Source: Angiostrongylus vasorum (Eukaryota > Nematoda > Chromadorea > Rhabditida > Metastrongylidae). Taken from it: a stretch of 64,000 bases of DNA. Positions 46,555 to 57,870 of this stretch are shown here, piece after piece. The translations under genes and the position numbers were made by a program. The stretch is from positions 1,178,001 to 1,242,000 of the forward strand of contig JADANN010000311.1 of the NCBI GenBank assembly GCA_018806985.1, written 5' to 3'. How positions within the stretch are numbered: position 1 is the first letter of the stretch; every line of letters begins with the position of its first letter. The notes below the pieces were generated by a model that worked only from the letters and a program-made list of their open reading frames with translations, had not been told where the DNA came from and did not search any database.

Positions 46555-47475
46555 TTATGCCTAGAGACCTTACTAATGCTGACTTATGGTGAATATCATT
46601 GATAAAACTGCTCTCTCGGAATAATCCGTTCACTACACGACTGCTTATTCTTTAGATCCGATTGCTTGGGTCTATGACAACAGGGAAACATAATGTAAGC
46701 AGTGCTCATGCTGAGAAATTACTGGAAGAACATCTAGTTCATACTCTCGCATTACCAAGAAAACCAGCCATTAGAGAAGACGAAATGATTGGATGACTGA
46801 AACTATTATGACCTTATATTCTCAGTCCTCTAGACGTTTAAGACTCATTCATATGAACACAACACTCATTCATTTGAACACAACACCTCGATCAACGAAG
46901 TTGAGAGCGGACTGAAAAGGAAAACACGCTGAACGATAAAGAGGACATAAGGTCAAGTACTTTACATACATTCACATAAAACTTATCCGCTGAAACAAGT
47001 TGGTTTGTTGAATTTAAGACGTTCCGAGGCTACTTTGCAAACGACAACACCTTTACGAGCTCTCTTCAAAAAAGGAGACATTAGAAATGCAAGTAAACGA
47101 CCTACTGAAATGCTGCTTTGCCAAAAACTCAGAGTCCGAACCTGATTTTTCAAAAAGTGGTGGATTCTCCTCGATAATTAGAGTAGAAGGAACTTTGGTC
47201 GGCCAACTTAAGAGTAAACATCACTCTCTGAACAAACCATTTCCCTCAAAGATGTGGGATCAAAAGTTCCAAAATTGAAAGTAAGATTTTAACATTTAAA
47301 CTCTTAACACAAACTCAGCAGCCACAAAAAATTTACGACGCATTTGCATAAATTATCGAATTTTGATGAATGAAGACTTGCCTGCACAATCGCTTCGAGT
47401 TCGACACACCAGAAATAGGCGGAAAAACTGGAATTCCTGCGCTTCATGAATCGAGAGTCTCATATTCGAAGAGAA
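46555..47475. other. Mostly unidentified; one possible minus-strand exon
   Basis: On the minus strand about 47120-47245 reads SWPTKVPSTLIIEENPPLFE then KSGSDSEFLAKQHFS and meets a donor-like GTAGGT near 47119. The upstream acceptor is uncertain. Protein-like, not recognised. Confidence 0.25.
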
Positions 47476-47481
47476 AGAAAA

Positions 47482-47690
47482 GTTTTGACTTATTATTTAC
47501 TGCCTACTCTTTTAGCGGCAGGTTATGTATTGCGAAATATAACTTTAATGATGCTGAGATATTTGCAAAAATATGGTGTATGGTGTGGTGGTGAGCGCCC
47601 TACTCCCCGGAAAGGACAACAGCGCGTTCGTTCCCCACCGTAGACACCTGCGGTCCGGAGTTTTGCAAATATATCATCATCATTAAAGAA
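47482..47690. repeat. SINE-D foldback
   Basis: Leader TGACTTATTATTTACTGCCT, then ACTTTAATGATGCTGAGATA, a plus-oriented tRNA-like module (GGTGTGGTGGTGAGCGCCC; GCGCGTTCGTTCCCCACC) and the inverted end ATATCATCATCATTAAAG. The outer 28-bp arms face each other around one tRNA module. Confidence 0.7.
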
Positions 47691-47694
47691 AGAA

Positions 47695-48698
47695 AAAGTC
47701 TCGTTTAAATGGAATCTGCAGATTCTAACGGTTTTCACATCAAGTGGAAAACCTCACTAGAAGCTGCCATATGTTAATTTGAAGACGAAAATGGCCAAAA
47801 TTCTCACATGGCGGAAGTGCAAATCAATCCACAATAAACTTAAACTATTCATCTCATGTCAAGACCATCGCTAAGCATTTCCTGGTCCGATCGTTCTCAC
47901 CAAATCGCTAAAAGACTTAAATAACCAAAGCCCCTCTCCAAATCAGTAACCCGTCAAGGGTTAGAGGAAACTCTTATAAAAAACAAATACCTCAGAAACA
48001 CAGCTGTAAACCTATATCAAAGATGCTAAACAACCAGTCGCACTAAACAGACATTGCATTGGTGGCTCTTTAGGAACCATGATACCAATGACACCACCAA
48101 TTTGTTCGAATACATCTAACGGTTGCCGATCTTTTCTTCGACACTAAAACAGTATGTAAACAAACCAGTGGTCTACAAGTTAAGAAAGTTTTTTTTTCAC
48201 TAACCTTAATAAATGACCGATTGGAAACCGTTTGGGCAATACTCATGGCAATCAAATCGAAGGAAAACCATGATTGAAGAACCAATATAGCCAAACTGTT
48301 GGTATCACTTCGAAACGAATGAATCTAAACAGGAGATTGCGTTAAAATTTGACGAAAAAGCGTAACTGATTAGGTAGGACTAGCGAAACATGAGTAAACA
48401 GATGAGAAATTCCTTCTTTAAGCAGGATGTGGTCGTTACCTAAACTAATCATCGAAGGAAGGAAGCGATAGAGCACTGAATATGTGGGGTCATCTCTTAA
48501 CTGGGTCATGAGGACGTGGCTGCAAGTAAATGAATTGTGCAGCTAACAAGAAATAGCATTAACTTGTTAAGTGCTACACATTATTTATTTGTAATTCCCC
48601 AAAACCCTAAAAGTTCACCGACTACCTCTGTCAAAATGGAGCTTCTAAGTGTTAAACAGCATATACATAAACAGATCTTTTAAGTGTTAAACAGCATA
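47695..48698. other. No gene; one short tandem duplication
   Basis: AAGTGTTAAACAGCATAT occurs twice, near 48648 and 48680. Otherwise nothing identified. Confidence 0.4.
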
Positions 48699-48700
48699 TT

Positions 48701-49084
48701 TGATACTTGATACTTGAATGTCCCGTCTTCACTGGTTGTGCGGGCCCCAGCACAATCTCAGTTTTTCGGAGATTTGCTGGTTAAGCCATTGTGGTTCCCT
48801 GCAATCCCGAGGTCAGCTAGGCTAAAGTCTTTTCCAGGTCGTCACCACCACAGGCAGTCGCAGACCTTGTGGATCAGAGGGAGATCTACCATCATGCGAC
48901 TTTGATACCAAGACGGTGGTGGATCCTGGTATTGGTTTACTCTTAGCTAGGCTTCCTGAAGGAAACGCTGGACTCCTTCTCTGCTTGGGAAACCATGCCG
49001 GGGGGACGAATGCCCCCGCTGTACATGGCAGCCCAACACCCAGGAACACCTCGCTGCTATGATGAGGAGGTAAACCGTTGGGAG
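48701..49084 (-). mobile_element. NA-RTE copy 9 (full length)
   Basis: Tail GATACTTGATACTTGAATG, then CCCCAGCACAATCTCAG, TCGTCACCACCACAGGCAG, CAAGACGGTGGTGGATCC, GGTTTACTCTTAGCTAGG, and the 5' end GAGGTAAACCGTTGGGAG. It directly abuts the Kunitz-like segment that follows. Confidence 0.85.
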
Positions 49085-49119
49085 AGGGCCAATCGATATT
49101 GTGTCATGAGTCGATCACG

Positions 49120-49260
49120 CTGAATCGATGCAGATTCAATGGAACAGAATGGGTAGAATCCAAGTGGGATCCTGAGAAGCCACCGTCAGCCAGAAATTTC
49201 AAGACAAAGACGATGTGTGAGAGTTACTGCATAAATATATATCCTTACAACATGAAATAA
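49120..49260 (+). CDS. Candidate Kunitz-type (BPTI-like) terminal exon
   Basis: Frame reads RCRFNGTEWVESKWDPEKPP then SARNFKTKTMCESYCINIYP and stops at 49260. The segment NF-x5-C-x3-C has exactly the spacing of the C-terminal Kunitz signature (NNF-x5-C-x3-C). Kunitz domains are secreted serine-protease inhibitors, abundant in parasitic nematodes. The first half of the domain and the usual GC before NNF are missing, so this is a 3' exon of a diverged member or a relic. Upstream sequence is NA-RTE copy 9, ending at 49084. A GATGCAG near 49131 could be a weak acceptor. Confidence 0.4.
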   Translation: MNRCRFNGTEWVESKWDPEKPPSARNFKTKTMCESYCINIYPYNMK

Positions 49261-49264
49261 TACG

Positions 49265-50530
49265 TTGGAAAAAAAAATAGAAATGCAGACCGCAGATGAG
49301 GTTTGCCAATATACTTGTTCTACAACAGGGCTCTTAAAGTGTTCAAACTACTCGTTTCGAAGCTAGGAATATTTCGAAGATGTTTATAGGGACTACTAGG
49401 AACGACGAAAGCTGAGGACGATGAAGTACAGCATACACCGCAATAAATTTAAGTCCATCTTCAACTTCCCGATCCGGTAAGCCCTTGACTGCGAACTCTA
49501 CTTGAATGTCAATGATAGTGGATGGCATATTAGGGAGAAAAATCACGAGGCATCAAAACGCCATTGATCAAAAAGTAGAGGCATAAGACCCATTTTTATT
49601 AGCACAACGAATTCACGACTGATTAAAAAGAAAAAATTCTCTCTAGTGGAGTCAGACGAAGCGAGAGGAGCACATTCGAATGTTTAAGAACTAGTGATAG
49701 GACTGTTTTCGAAACAACATCATACAAACAACCGGTCCTTAGAAGAAGTATCCTAACCGTTTAAAAACTAGTACAAAAATAACAAATACCTCCATAAAGT
49801 AATCCACTATTTCTATTTTTTAAACTACTTCTTAGACACCGAAACAATGATAATTCCAGGGTTTCGAACCACAGGAAGAAAAAACCAATAAGAAAAAGCT
49901 GAATAAGAAGCACTTCTAGGAGGGAATAACACAACAAATTTCACTTGAGCGAATAGAAAAAAACCACATCGAACACGACGAACAGAAACAGCTACAAGCG
50001 AAAAGAATGACATGGTACCTTCTATACCAGGAGTGGATAGCCTCACACACTTACTCGTCACACCCATAGTGAACAGCGGACAGCCGCTTCCTTGGTTGCA
50101 CCGTTTCCTTCAAAGCATCAGTCAACAGTAGGAATTACAACAATTTCACAGTTTTCGAAAACAGTATGAAGCATAAAGAGTGAAAAAATGTGCCTAAAAC
50201 ATCCTAGGTGAATTCGTAACCACACTAAACGGCTCATTGGTGTTATCAAAATGTCAAAACAACTTCTAGATTACCTCGGATGAGCTATACCGCCCGACAT
50301 ACTGACGTTGTCGCGGCTTCATCATAAACCACCGCAAAGGATAGTTGGTATTACCAGTCTTCGACGTCGTATTGATAATCTGAACCAAAGTAAACTAGGC
50401 TAATGATCATTAGGCTGAAACGCGTGGTCATCTACGGAGGAACCCAATACTGCGCAATCGATAAGTTAGCACGACAAAGGTGAAGCAGTTAACAAGGGGA
50501 CAAATCTAATCTTGGAAATTATGTTAAATA
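49265..50530. other. Mostly unidentified; one possible minus-strand exon
   Basis: Minus strand 49343-49546 encodes MIFLPNMPSTIIDIQVEFAV, KGLPDREVEDGLKFIAVYAV, LHRPQLSSFLVVP and more, ending in a stop. The composition is protein-like but I recognise no family. The rest is AT-rich. Confidence 0.3.
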
Positions 50531-50534
50531 ACCT

Positions 50535-50655
50535 CTATTTGAGATGGGGTGCTTTCTTGGATCTTCGAACTTGGAAGACCAGTACTTCGAGCACATTTAA
50601 TGTGCAGCCGCAGAGAATCCGCGGTGAACGAAATTTTTTTTCGATAAGGATGCGC
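50535..50655 (-). CDS. Candidate terminal exon, weakly TIL-like
   Basis: On the minus strand a good acceptor (GTGTTTTAG) at 50656 begins a frame which, joined in phase to 50773-50854, reads (L)RILIEKKFRSPRILCGCTL, NVLEVLVFQVRRSKKAPHLK and stops. The CGC pair could match the C-x-C of a trypsin-inhibitor-like domain. The eight-A run near 50641 leaves frame choice sensitive to sequence error. Confidence 0.25.
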
Positions 50656-50772
50656 CTAAAACACACTCAAATGTCATCAAATACAGCAAGCTCATGCTTA
50701 AACTCATACGCTTGGGAAAAAAAACGTTACCGAAATCACTGGCATAAAATTGGTGTCAGAACAAAAACTCAC

Positions 50773-50854
50773 AAATGGAAGCAGAGCAGTGTGCAAAAGC
50801 CATTTGCAGTCTCCTCAAATCGTTCTTCGTTTCCACACCGCTCATTAATTTGTA
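50773..50854 (-). CDS. Candidate exon with cysteine motif, weakly TIL-like
   Basis: Minus strand: acceptor-like CTTCAAG, frame QINERCGNEERFEETANGFC then TLLCFH, strong donor (CATTT|GTGAGT). CGNEERFEE recalls the C-x-x-NE-x-F start of TIL protease-inhibitor domains, but the usual cysteine count is not met. It joins in phase to 50535-50655. A function is not claimed. Confidence 0.28.
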
Positions 50855-50859
50855 CTTGA

Positions 50860-52175
50860 AGTCTCTCGTCACCACCGGTCTTCTCACTTTCCTAGCTCTA
50901 AAGAAAAATGATGTTCAAATAAACTTTTAAAGTGGAAAAACAAGAACAACTCCAAACTTTAGCCACAAATTCTTTTGCTAGTCAAAATAATCTCTTCGTG
51001 AACCTGACAAAACTGAGTCAAACACACCTTCTGGGTTTAACACTGCTACTGTCAGGGCACGATGTGGAATGAAGATTCACAGTGAAGCCGTCGTCTGCTT
51101 CGCTTGTGAAGCTGAGCACGGTGTACTTAGCTAAAGTGTGAGAAAAACAGGTTAGGGATATTATAAAATTCACAATTTCCAACGTGAACCCCTAGCACTC
51201 TAGTGCACAATAAAACGCTTTTATGTCCCAAATGGTTCAAAATTTATGTACCTTAGTGGTGTCATGACACGACATGTAATCAGACACTATGACGCCATTG
51301 TATATTTGCTGAATAAAAAAGCAAAGAGAGATGAAATTCACCCATCTCTAAAGTACACCCGTTTGCTAGGCTGGAGCGGTAAGTTCGGCATCCACGGTGT
51401 TCTATTTCGCCATCGGCGGCTACATCGATTAGTTCATGCGACCACAACGTGGTAAAAACAACCTTCGCACTGAATAAATCGCGGAACTCCAGATAACATG
51501 CATATAAAAGATCGAAAGGGAACGGAAGATGAAAATAATATCGAAAATAGAACAAATAAGGAGATGGAACAAAGGATCGAAAACCCTTCAACATTTAAAT
51601 GGTCATAAAACTCATAAAAAACAAGATGCAAACCAACTAACATCTATTTATACCGAAATCGTAACTAAAGCAACAAATTCCTGTCCCTTTTTCTTCAGGA
51701 CGTCGAACTTGGTCGCACCTCTAAGCAAGCAACCAGGAATTTTATGGGAGCACAGGGACAGGGAAAGCTTCTCTAGCTCAAAAGAAGGTCTTGGTCGCAC
51801 AGTACAGTTGGGAAAACGAACAAAACCACTCCAAGACGACAATTAAAGCTACTGACCCTTCGAAATAGCGATCGGAAGGATGCGGTAGAACTTGAAGACT
51901 ACCGATAAACAGTCGTTTCTTGTTTAGTACACGTTGGAAAAGTAGAAACGCTCGATTTGTGGGTCAAACATCAATTTAACGAAGGTCCCCTGTGAAATCT
52001 TCTTCTTTTGTGCAACAGAGAAGACCACGATGTGCCGTTCGATGAAAAGTGGATTCTATACAAAAATCGACAACACTAAGCAGCACGTCTGCACCGAGAA
52101 GCTTCTAAACATTTCCCAAAGCTACTTGCACCAAAAGAAATTTATGGTCAGTGGTCAGAGTTTGTTAATATACAG
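50860..52175. other. No confident gene
   Basis: Minus strand 51648-51842 is open (RPRPSFELEKLSLSLCSHKI, PGCLLRGATKFDVLKKKGQE) and looks protein-like but has no clear acceptor. Nothing else identified. Confidence 0.3.
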
Positions 52176-52409
52176 CTAGATTAATCCACTATACTTTCTT
52201 GAGACCTGGGGAAACGACAACAAGGAAGAAGTGCTGTCACGATGAAGTGGGAAAAAACCGCAGCGTGTGCATTCATGATTAGTCAACGGAAAGTGTCCAG
52301 CCTTCTTGCACGACAACAGCCTACTGCAGATTTCGCAATCAACACTGCAGATGTTACCGGACCTTTCGCGAATCGACCACCACTTCTGCAGCATCGCGGT
52401 ATTTATTAG
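52176..52409 (-). CDS. Candidate cysteine-rich exon, unknown protein
   Basis: On the minus strand a strong acceptor (GATTTTTGCAG) opens a frame of 77 codons to a stop at 52176. Its centre is cysteine-rich: NICSVDCEICSRLLSCKKAG then HFPLTNHECTRCGF. The other two frames are closed. I recognise no family; cysteine spacing suggests a small secreted or metal-binding fold, which is inference only. Confidence 0.3.
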   Translation of the reverse strand, partial: LINTAMLQKWWSIRERSGNICSVDCEICSRLLSCKKAGHFPLTNHECTRCGFFPLHRDSTSSLLSFPQVSRKYSGLI

Positions 52410-52707
52410 CTGCAAAAATCCTCAGCAACCACGCCGCTGCAAGAAACGACTACAAAGCGTTTCCGAGAAGATAAAGAGCCCACGGTGCAGAAATAGTTTG
52501 CAAAACTATGAAAATTCCAACGGTGCTTAGCTTTATTAATAAAGCAGTGTTAGAGCTAAGTTACAGAACCTCAAAATTTCGGTCCGAGACGGTCGTACTT
52601 ACAGTAATCTTGGATTGAGCTCTTTTTTGTGTTCATAGTACAACACATATTCAGGCAATTAGCAAAGTTTGCAATCAAAACAATTTAGAACAAGACGAAA
52701 CACTCAC

Positions 52708-52890
52708 CACGCTTCAACGCTACAATGCCCCAATGACTGGTGGACGAACTTGACAACTAGTTCGAGTTCGCCATTACGTAACACAAGACGATGGACTTCA
52801 CTGAATCTACCGTGCAACAAATCGCTCTCCTTATCGAGGAAGAACGCTTTGCACTTTCTTCTGAATTGGAAGATAAAACGATCCCGAGGA
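52708..52890 (-). CDS. Candidate internal exon, unknown protein
   Basis: Minus strand frame reads SVPRDRFIFQFRRKCKAFFL, DKESDLLHGRFSEVHRLVLR, NGELELVVKFVHQSLGHCSV and EAW, ending in a strong donor (GCGTG|GTGAGTG). The upstream acceptor is unclear (a TGA lies about 35 bp before). The end phase is compatible with a frame that begins after TTTTCATAG at 52506. No family recognised. Confidence 0.35.
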
Positions 52891-53256
52891 ACTGATCTTA
52901 GTGGGACCACTCCATTTCAGCATCTTTCTGTTCTTAAACAACTTCAAATGTCGGTTTTAGTCTCTTAAAAGGGACGTTCAGCGAATGCTCGGTCCATCAT
53001 TGTTCCCTACATTTATCGACCACAGAAATAAGAGAAAAGAACAGTTCTCAACGTCAACAAGAAGACTAATAATGGGATTACAAAGAGCAGAAAGTATATA
53101 ACATAGAGTTGTACGGATGGAAGCATTTCGAATCACTACACCCCTCATTTTAAAGTGGATACATTACTGGTTAGTTTGGAGACAATTCGATGTCCACATA
53201 GACAAGGTGTCCTGGCCCTGGAATGGTCTCATGCACTAGAAATAAACTCTTCTCAC

Positions 53257-53384
53257 CTAAATGATTCCTTGGCAGCGGGAACGTCAGGTGCGCCAGTAAC
53301 AAAACGTGGAAATTCTTTGTCCGTCAAGAAATTTAGAATCCCATCGAACATTTCATCACTTCCAATTGTCGGTGGAAGCCGTAC
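53257..53384 (-). CDS. Candidate internal exon, unknown protein (best splice support)
   Basis: On the minus strand a 128-nt segment lies between an acceptor (AATTCGTAG) and a strong donor (TTTAG|GTGAGA). It is open throughout and encodes VRLPPTIGSDEMFDGILNFL, TDKEFPRFVTGAPDVPAAKE, SF, leaving two bases for the next codon. Both other minus frames are less protein-like. This is the most convincing host-gene exon in the window, but I do not recognise the family. The candidate at 52708-52890 may be the next exon, since an in-phase join is possible. Confidence 0.45.
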
Positions 53385-53910
53385 CTACGAATTTAGTATG
53401 AGGTAGACACTGTAGCAGGAACAAATTCTCTTTGACAGTCACAACCTCCACTGAAAAAATGATTGGAAATACTTCGAATCGTAATATTTAAGTAAAAACA
53501 CACACTACATCTATTATACTGATTCCAACAAAAAACGGAGAACTCTTGAAAACTATCAGCTCAAAAATTACAATTTTCAACATTTCAGAAAACTCACGAA
53601 ACCTACAGCAGCAGACAAAGGACGTGAAGAGCTCGGTCCCTGGTCCTCGCCTGGCGAAAGATCTAAACAGTTCGCAGTAATAAAAGCAGATACCGTCGCT
53701 CAACGCACTGTTTCTGATGAGGTGACACTAAGTCCACATAAAAATTCTGTTCACAATGGCTAAGAATTTGGTGAACTTCATATTTCTAACGGCAATTTTC
53801 CTTTCTCGTTCACTTCCTTGGAGGTGAAGCTACGCGATTTCACATTGATTGACAAACGTTCAGTTCAGAAGGAAGACTACGTAAGAATAAAACAGCTTAT
53901 GAAACAGTAT

Positions 53911-54283
53911 TACTTACTTGAATACTTGAATGGCCCGTTCTCACTGGCTGTGCGGGTCCCAGCATGATCTCCATTTTTCGGAGATTTGCTGGCTAAGCCA
54001 TTGTGATTCCCTGAAATCCGGAGATCAGCCTGGCCTAAGTCTGCCCAAGTCTTCACCACCAGAGGCAGTTGCAACCCTTGTGGATCGCAAGCAAATTTGC
54101 CAACATGCGACTTTGATACCAGGACGGTGGTGGATCCTAGTATTGGTTTACTCTAAGATACCTGATGGAATCGCCGGACGCCTTCTCAGGTTGGAGACCA
54201 GCGGATGAATCCCCCGCTGTACATCGCAATGCTACGTCCAAGAACACCTCCCAGCCACGATGAAGCGGTAAACGATTGGGAGG
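53911..54283 (-). mobile_element. NA-RTE copy 10 (full length)
   Basis: TACTTACTTGAATACTTGAA tail, GTGCGGGTCCCAGCATGAT, AAGCCATTGTGATTCCCTG, TACCAGGACGGTGGTGG, TTGGTTTACTCTAAG, CCCGCTGTACATCGCAATG, GCGGTAAACGATTGGGAGG. Well preserved at both ends. Confidence 0.85.
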
Positions 54284-54394
54284 ATATGAATTAACATCCA
54301 AGTTGATTGGAAGTTGTTCTCTAGAAACAATGTTTTCGTGGGTCAAAAACTCATTAAATGGCAAATACAGTAAGCAGAAAGCCGAAGTAAGGGC

Positions 54395-54510
54395 CTCGGC
54401 TGGCATGGTGATAAGAACGTGAGCCCCGATAAGAGTAATCGCAGGTTCGAAGGCCAATTGAGGTTCCGAGTTTTGCCCATATCTCCTCAAGGTACTCGCG
54501 GTTGCACTTC
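54395..54510 (+). repeat. SINE-D fragment
   Basis: TGGCATGGTGATAAGAACGT, GAGTAATCGCAGGTTCGAAG (B-box-like) and GAGTTTTGCCCATATCTCC correspond to the tRNA module and downstream block of SINE-D. Confidence 0.55.
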
Positions 54511-54514
54511 ATAA

Positions 54515-55945
54515 GAAGGCGGACACGAAAACAACAGCAGTATACTGAGATCACGAACACAGGGCTAAAAATCTAAAACCAACTTCGAGCCAGAGTCGAA
54601 CTGAATGGAAGATCGGTCGCTGTCGTTGAATTCGTGGTTGGCGATTCTGACGACAGCGTCTAGGTATGCAAAAGATCAGTAATCAATGAATAATTAACGA
54701 AAGACGAGACACCCTAGGTAAGAGGCGAGATGCATCGGACAGTTTTAATCGTTTCATGCCTTCTGCTAACGATTTTTTTTCCTCCTACAAAAACTTAAAA
54801 AACAGACGCAGTTTTCTCAACGATGCCTACTAAGTGGCAATCTAGCGCTTAAATAAAAGTAATGAGCTCCGGTGTAGCAAGAAATACAAGAAAAATCCAT
54901 CAACATCACTCATGACGCAGTAACAGAAGATTATATGGCATCATAGAGATGATTTTTTGAAAATAAGCGCGCTACGGAGGTCCTTGATTTAGCGGAAGAC
55001 GGGTCACACGGATAACTCGTCCAAATATATGAGGGATAGGGCGCACGTGTTTTAGTGCTCAGATGGCGGACCAAAGTGAGCAACGCACATTGTATTCAAT
55101 GCACCTTCTCTCATGTAGCTTGTTTTGCCTTGTAATCTTTTGCACTGCGCTTTCGCAGTAACTGCATAGCTTATATAACGCAGATGCAAGTGTCAGCGAC
55201 AGTGCGGGTCTTTTCGATAACGGCATTTAACTGTGTAGTTCTTTCTCTTCTCTCACACACTGTCTATAAATTACATATGATTCATAGTGTCCGAAATGGT
55301 CACTGTTGAGGGCGAGCTGGAAAGTTGAAGCTCACAGTAATGAGGCGTAGTCAATTCGGACGCCTACGCACAGATTTAATTGGGTGTTCTACTTCTCCGA
55401 TTCTTTCGTAGGGTTCTTTATTTTAATCACGGAGATTCAACTCAGCTGCATACTTGAAAAGGCCTTTCAACTCGCAAAAAGTAAACCACATGTCAACGCT
55501 GTCGACTAATGACTACAAGTTGCCTCATGGAAGAATTTCCAGTAGATCTCAGTTCACTCCACTGCTTTTGCCAAAGAGTGGATCCAGGAAAGAGGAAAAC
55601 TGACGCAAAATCCAGTTGTATTATGCGCAACACGGGTGGCAATAGACGTAAGATGTAGTCTGCTTGTGGGGGGAACTACAAGTGATACAGGAAAAAAAAG
55701 TAAGTAGAAGAAAAAACTGCTGCGAGAAGTTCAGAAGCAACCGGTCCAAAGCAATGATACGAGGACCTGCGCGAATTAAATGTCTCGTCGTCGGACCTAT
55801 TGAGTAAACACAGAATCACTACCGCCTCCTTGCATTGTGTTATTTCAAAAAAACCACTATCCAAATGCTTCAAATTTCATTTCTTGCCTGTTCTTTTCCC
55901 CCATATCATTAGGTCACTCTCGTGTATCATCTATCGTTCCGTTAG
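54515..55945. other. No recognisable gene
   Basis: Ordinary sequence; a short perfect hairpin (ACTGCG...CGCAGT) lies near 55145-55160. Nothing else identified. Confidence 0.4.
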
Positions 55946-55949
55946 TGAT

Positions 55950-57870
55950 TGTGGTGACGCGAGCGGGCGCCAGGAATTCTTCCATTTCTCCATGTCGCCT
56001 GCGATAGTAGCCCACTGGGATTTGCTCGCTCTAGGGACTCGCTGAGCATCATATCATCCTTCTAACGTTTTCGTGAAGAACTCAGATTATTCGGTGCGGT
56101 AGTCTCCCTGCTGCGCATTTGATATCCCCCTGCCCATTTCCTTGTCGTTCATGTACATCATGTGTTTAGCTCATCTGATTGTTGATATTTTGGCATGGCG
56201 TCTTTTGGACTTTGATTGTTGACGTAGTTCGAAGCTTCGGATCCTTTCCCTCATTTCTGTGACAAGGGATACTCCTAGCATCGTACTTTCGAACGCGTGT
56301 TCAATAACGCTGAGTGCTCTTATATTCCACTTATGCCGCGAACAGTTTTTGCGAGCCGTTCGCTTACTCCCCGCCCAACTCTGGAGCTAAGTTGTTCATC
56401 AAGTTAATTTCCCGACCCAAAAAGACGGATCTGGAGCATTCGGAGATATTCATTCCACTGAATGTCAATGGGACACACATAACCAATCCTTTCCTCAAGA
56501 ACATTGTTTCTGTGAGATTTAGTGGAAGACAAACCTTTCCACAGGATTTATCAAAGTCGGCAACCATTCGGTACACCTAGTGATGTTGTAATAACTACGT
56601 CATCAGTAATGTGAAAAGGATGTATTTCCCAACCGTCGGTTTTCACTCCCATGTTGCCCCCTTTCCAATGTTCGCATAACGTTCTCGACGATGGTGGTGA
56701 ACAGTTTTGGCGAGATAATGGCGCCTCGCCTAACACCTCTTTCGACGTCGTTGTTAAATCGTGATAGAACGCTGATATTTTGGCTGTGATATTTCTATAT
56801 AGTTCACGAAGAATCTTTATATGCTGAGTATGAATGCCTTGGCTGTTCTGTCTAGGACTTTGATGACTCTTTCTGTCTTAACTAAGTAAAAAGCTTCCTC
56901 TAATTCGATGAAAGTGGCAAAGAGTGGTCTCTTTTCTTCTCCCAACACTTCTGTGAATCTGGTTATCGACTGTATGTGGTCCATCGTACTAAATCCTTAA
57001 GAACCTCCTTTTTTCATATGACTATCAGTAGTCCGTTGAAGTGTCAATCCTGTTTAGGATTGCTAGAGTGAAAAATTTTATAGACGATCGAGTAAAAGCA
57101 GGTTTCGGGTTAGTTGGAAACATGGTGGGTGTTACTGTTCCTTAACCATAGCCCATTCTTTCTGGATTTCTATTTCATAGGAACCTTGCACCATGGCGGG
57201 TGACCGGTGAAGATCCGAGCCAGTGTGTTGATGAGAACCAGTGGAAGGTTCCTCAGGTGTTGGGATCTTATTCTGTCCAGAATATGTGTTGTTCGATTCT
57301 TCACCGACGAGTTAAAATGTCAGATTTCGAAAGGGAGATCAGGTGTGACAACATATTCAGCCTCCTTTATTTCGGATGAATGCGGATCGAAGTGGCTGTT
57401 GAGGAAATCCGAGTGGTAATCGTTAACGATTTGCTCCATTGCCCTTCAGAAAGCTCTAATTGTTTTGTCTGAGTGTTGGAATACAATTATCTCGGTTCTG
57501 CGATGGCTAGTTTTTTGGTGGGCTTAGCGAATGCTCTTCCCAGTCTCTGCGGTTTCGACCATAACTGCTGCTCTTCTGTTCTTAAGATCTTCCTTTATTG
57601 TCTGCCCGCATTGTTTTGCAAGCTTTGAAGCGAGTTGGCAGTGGCGTCTGACTCATATGATTTTTCGCTGGCGCATCAGTTCGAGTGTCTCTCGAGGACT
57701 TTCGAACTATCAGCTTTCATAGCGGCAACGTGAAGATGTTATCTAAGCCGATCGTATTCTCCGTCGAAGTTCTCAACATCGTCATCATTCCAAGAACCTA
57801 CTAATCAGTCGAATAAATCCCAGTTTACAATGGTTTTGAGATCTCGCTTTTGGAACCCAGCCGCCTCCAG
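55950..57870 (-). pseudogene. RTE-A copy 6 (left partner of a long inverted repeat)
   Basis: Minus strand, 5' near 57870 with the linker (TAAACTGGGATTTATTCG; GAGCAGCAGTTATGGTCG), then reverse transcriptase and C-terminal domain down to the WRPL-type end near 55950 (TGGCGCCCGCTCGCGTCAC). The frame around MVADFDKSCGKVCLPLNLTE at 56430-56560 is open. Downstream of that, about 170 bp are deleted between about 56361 and 56340 relative to other copies. Stops and frameshifts are frequent. Confidence 0.85.
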
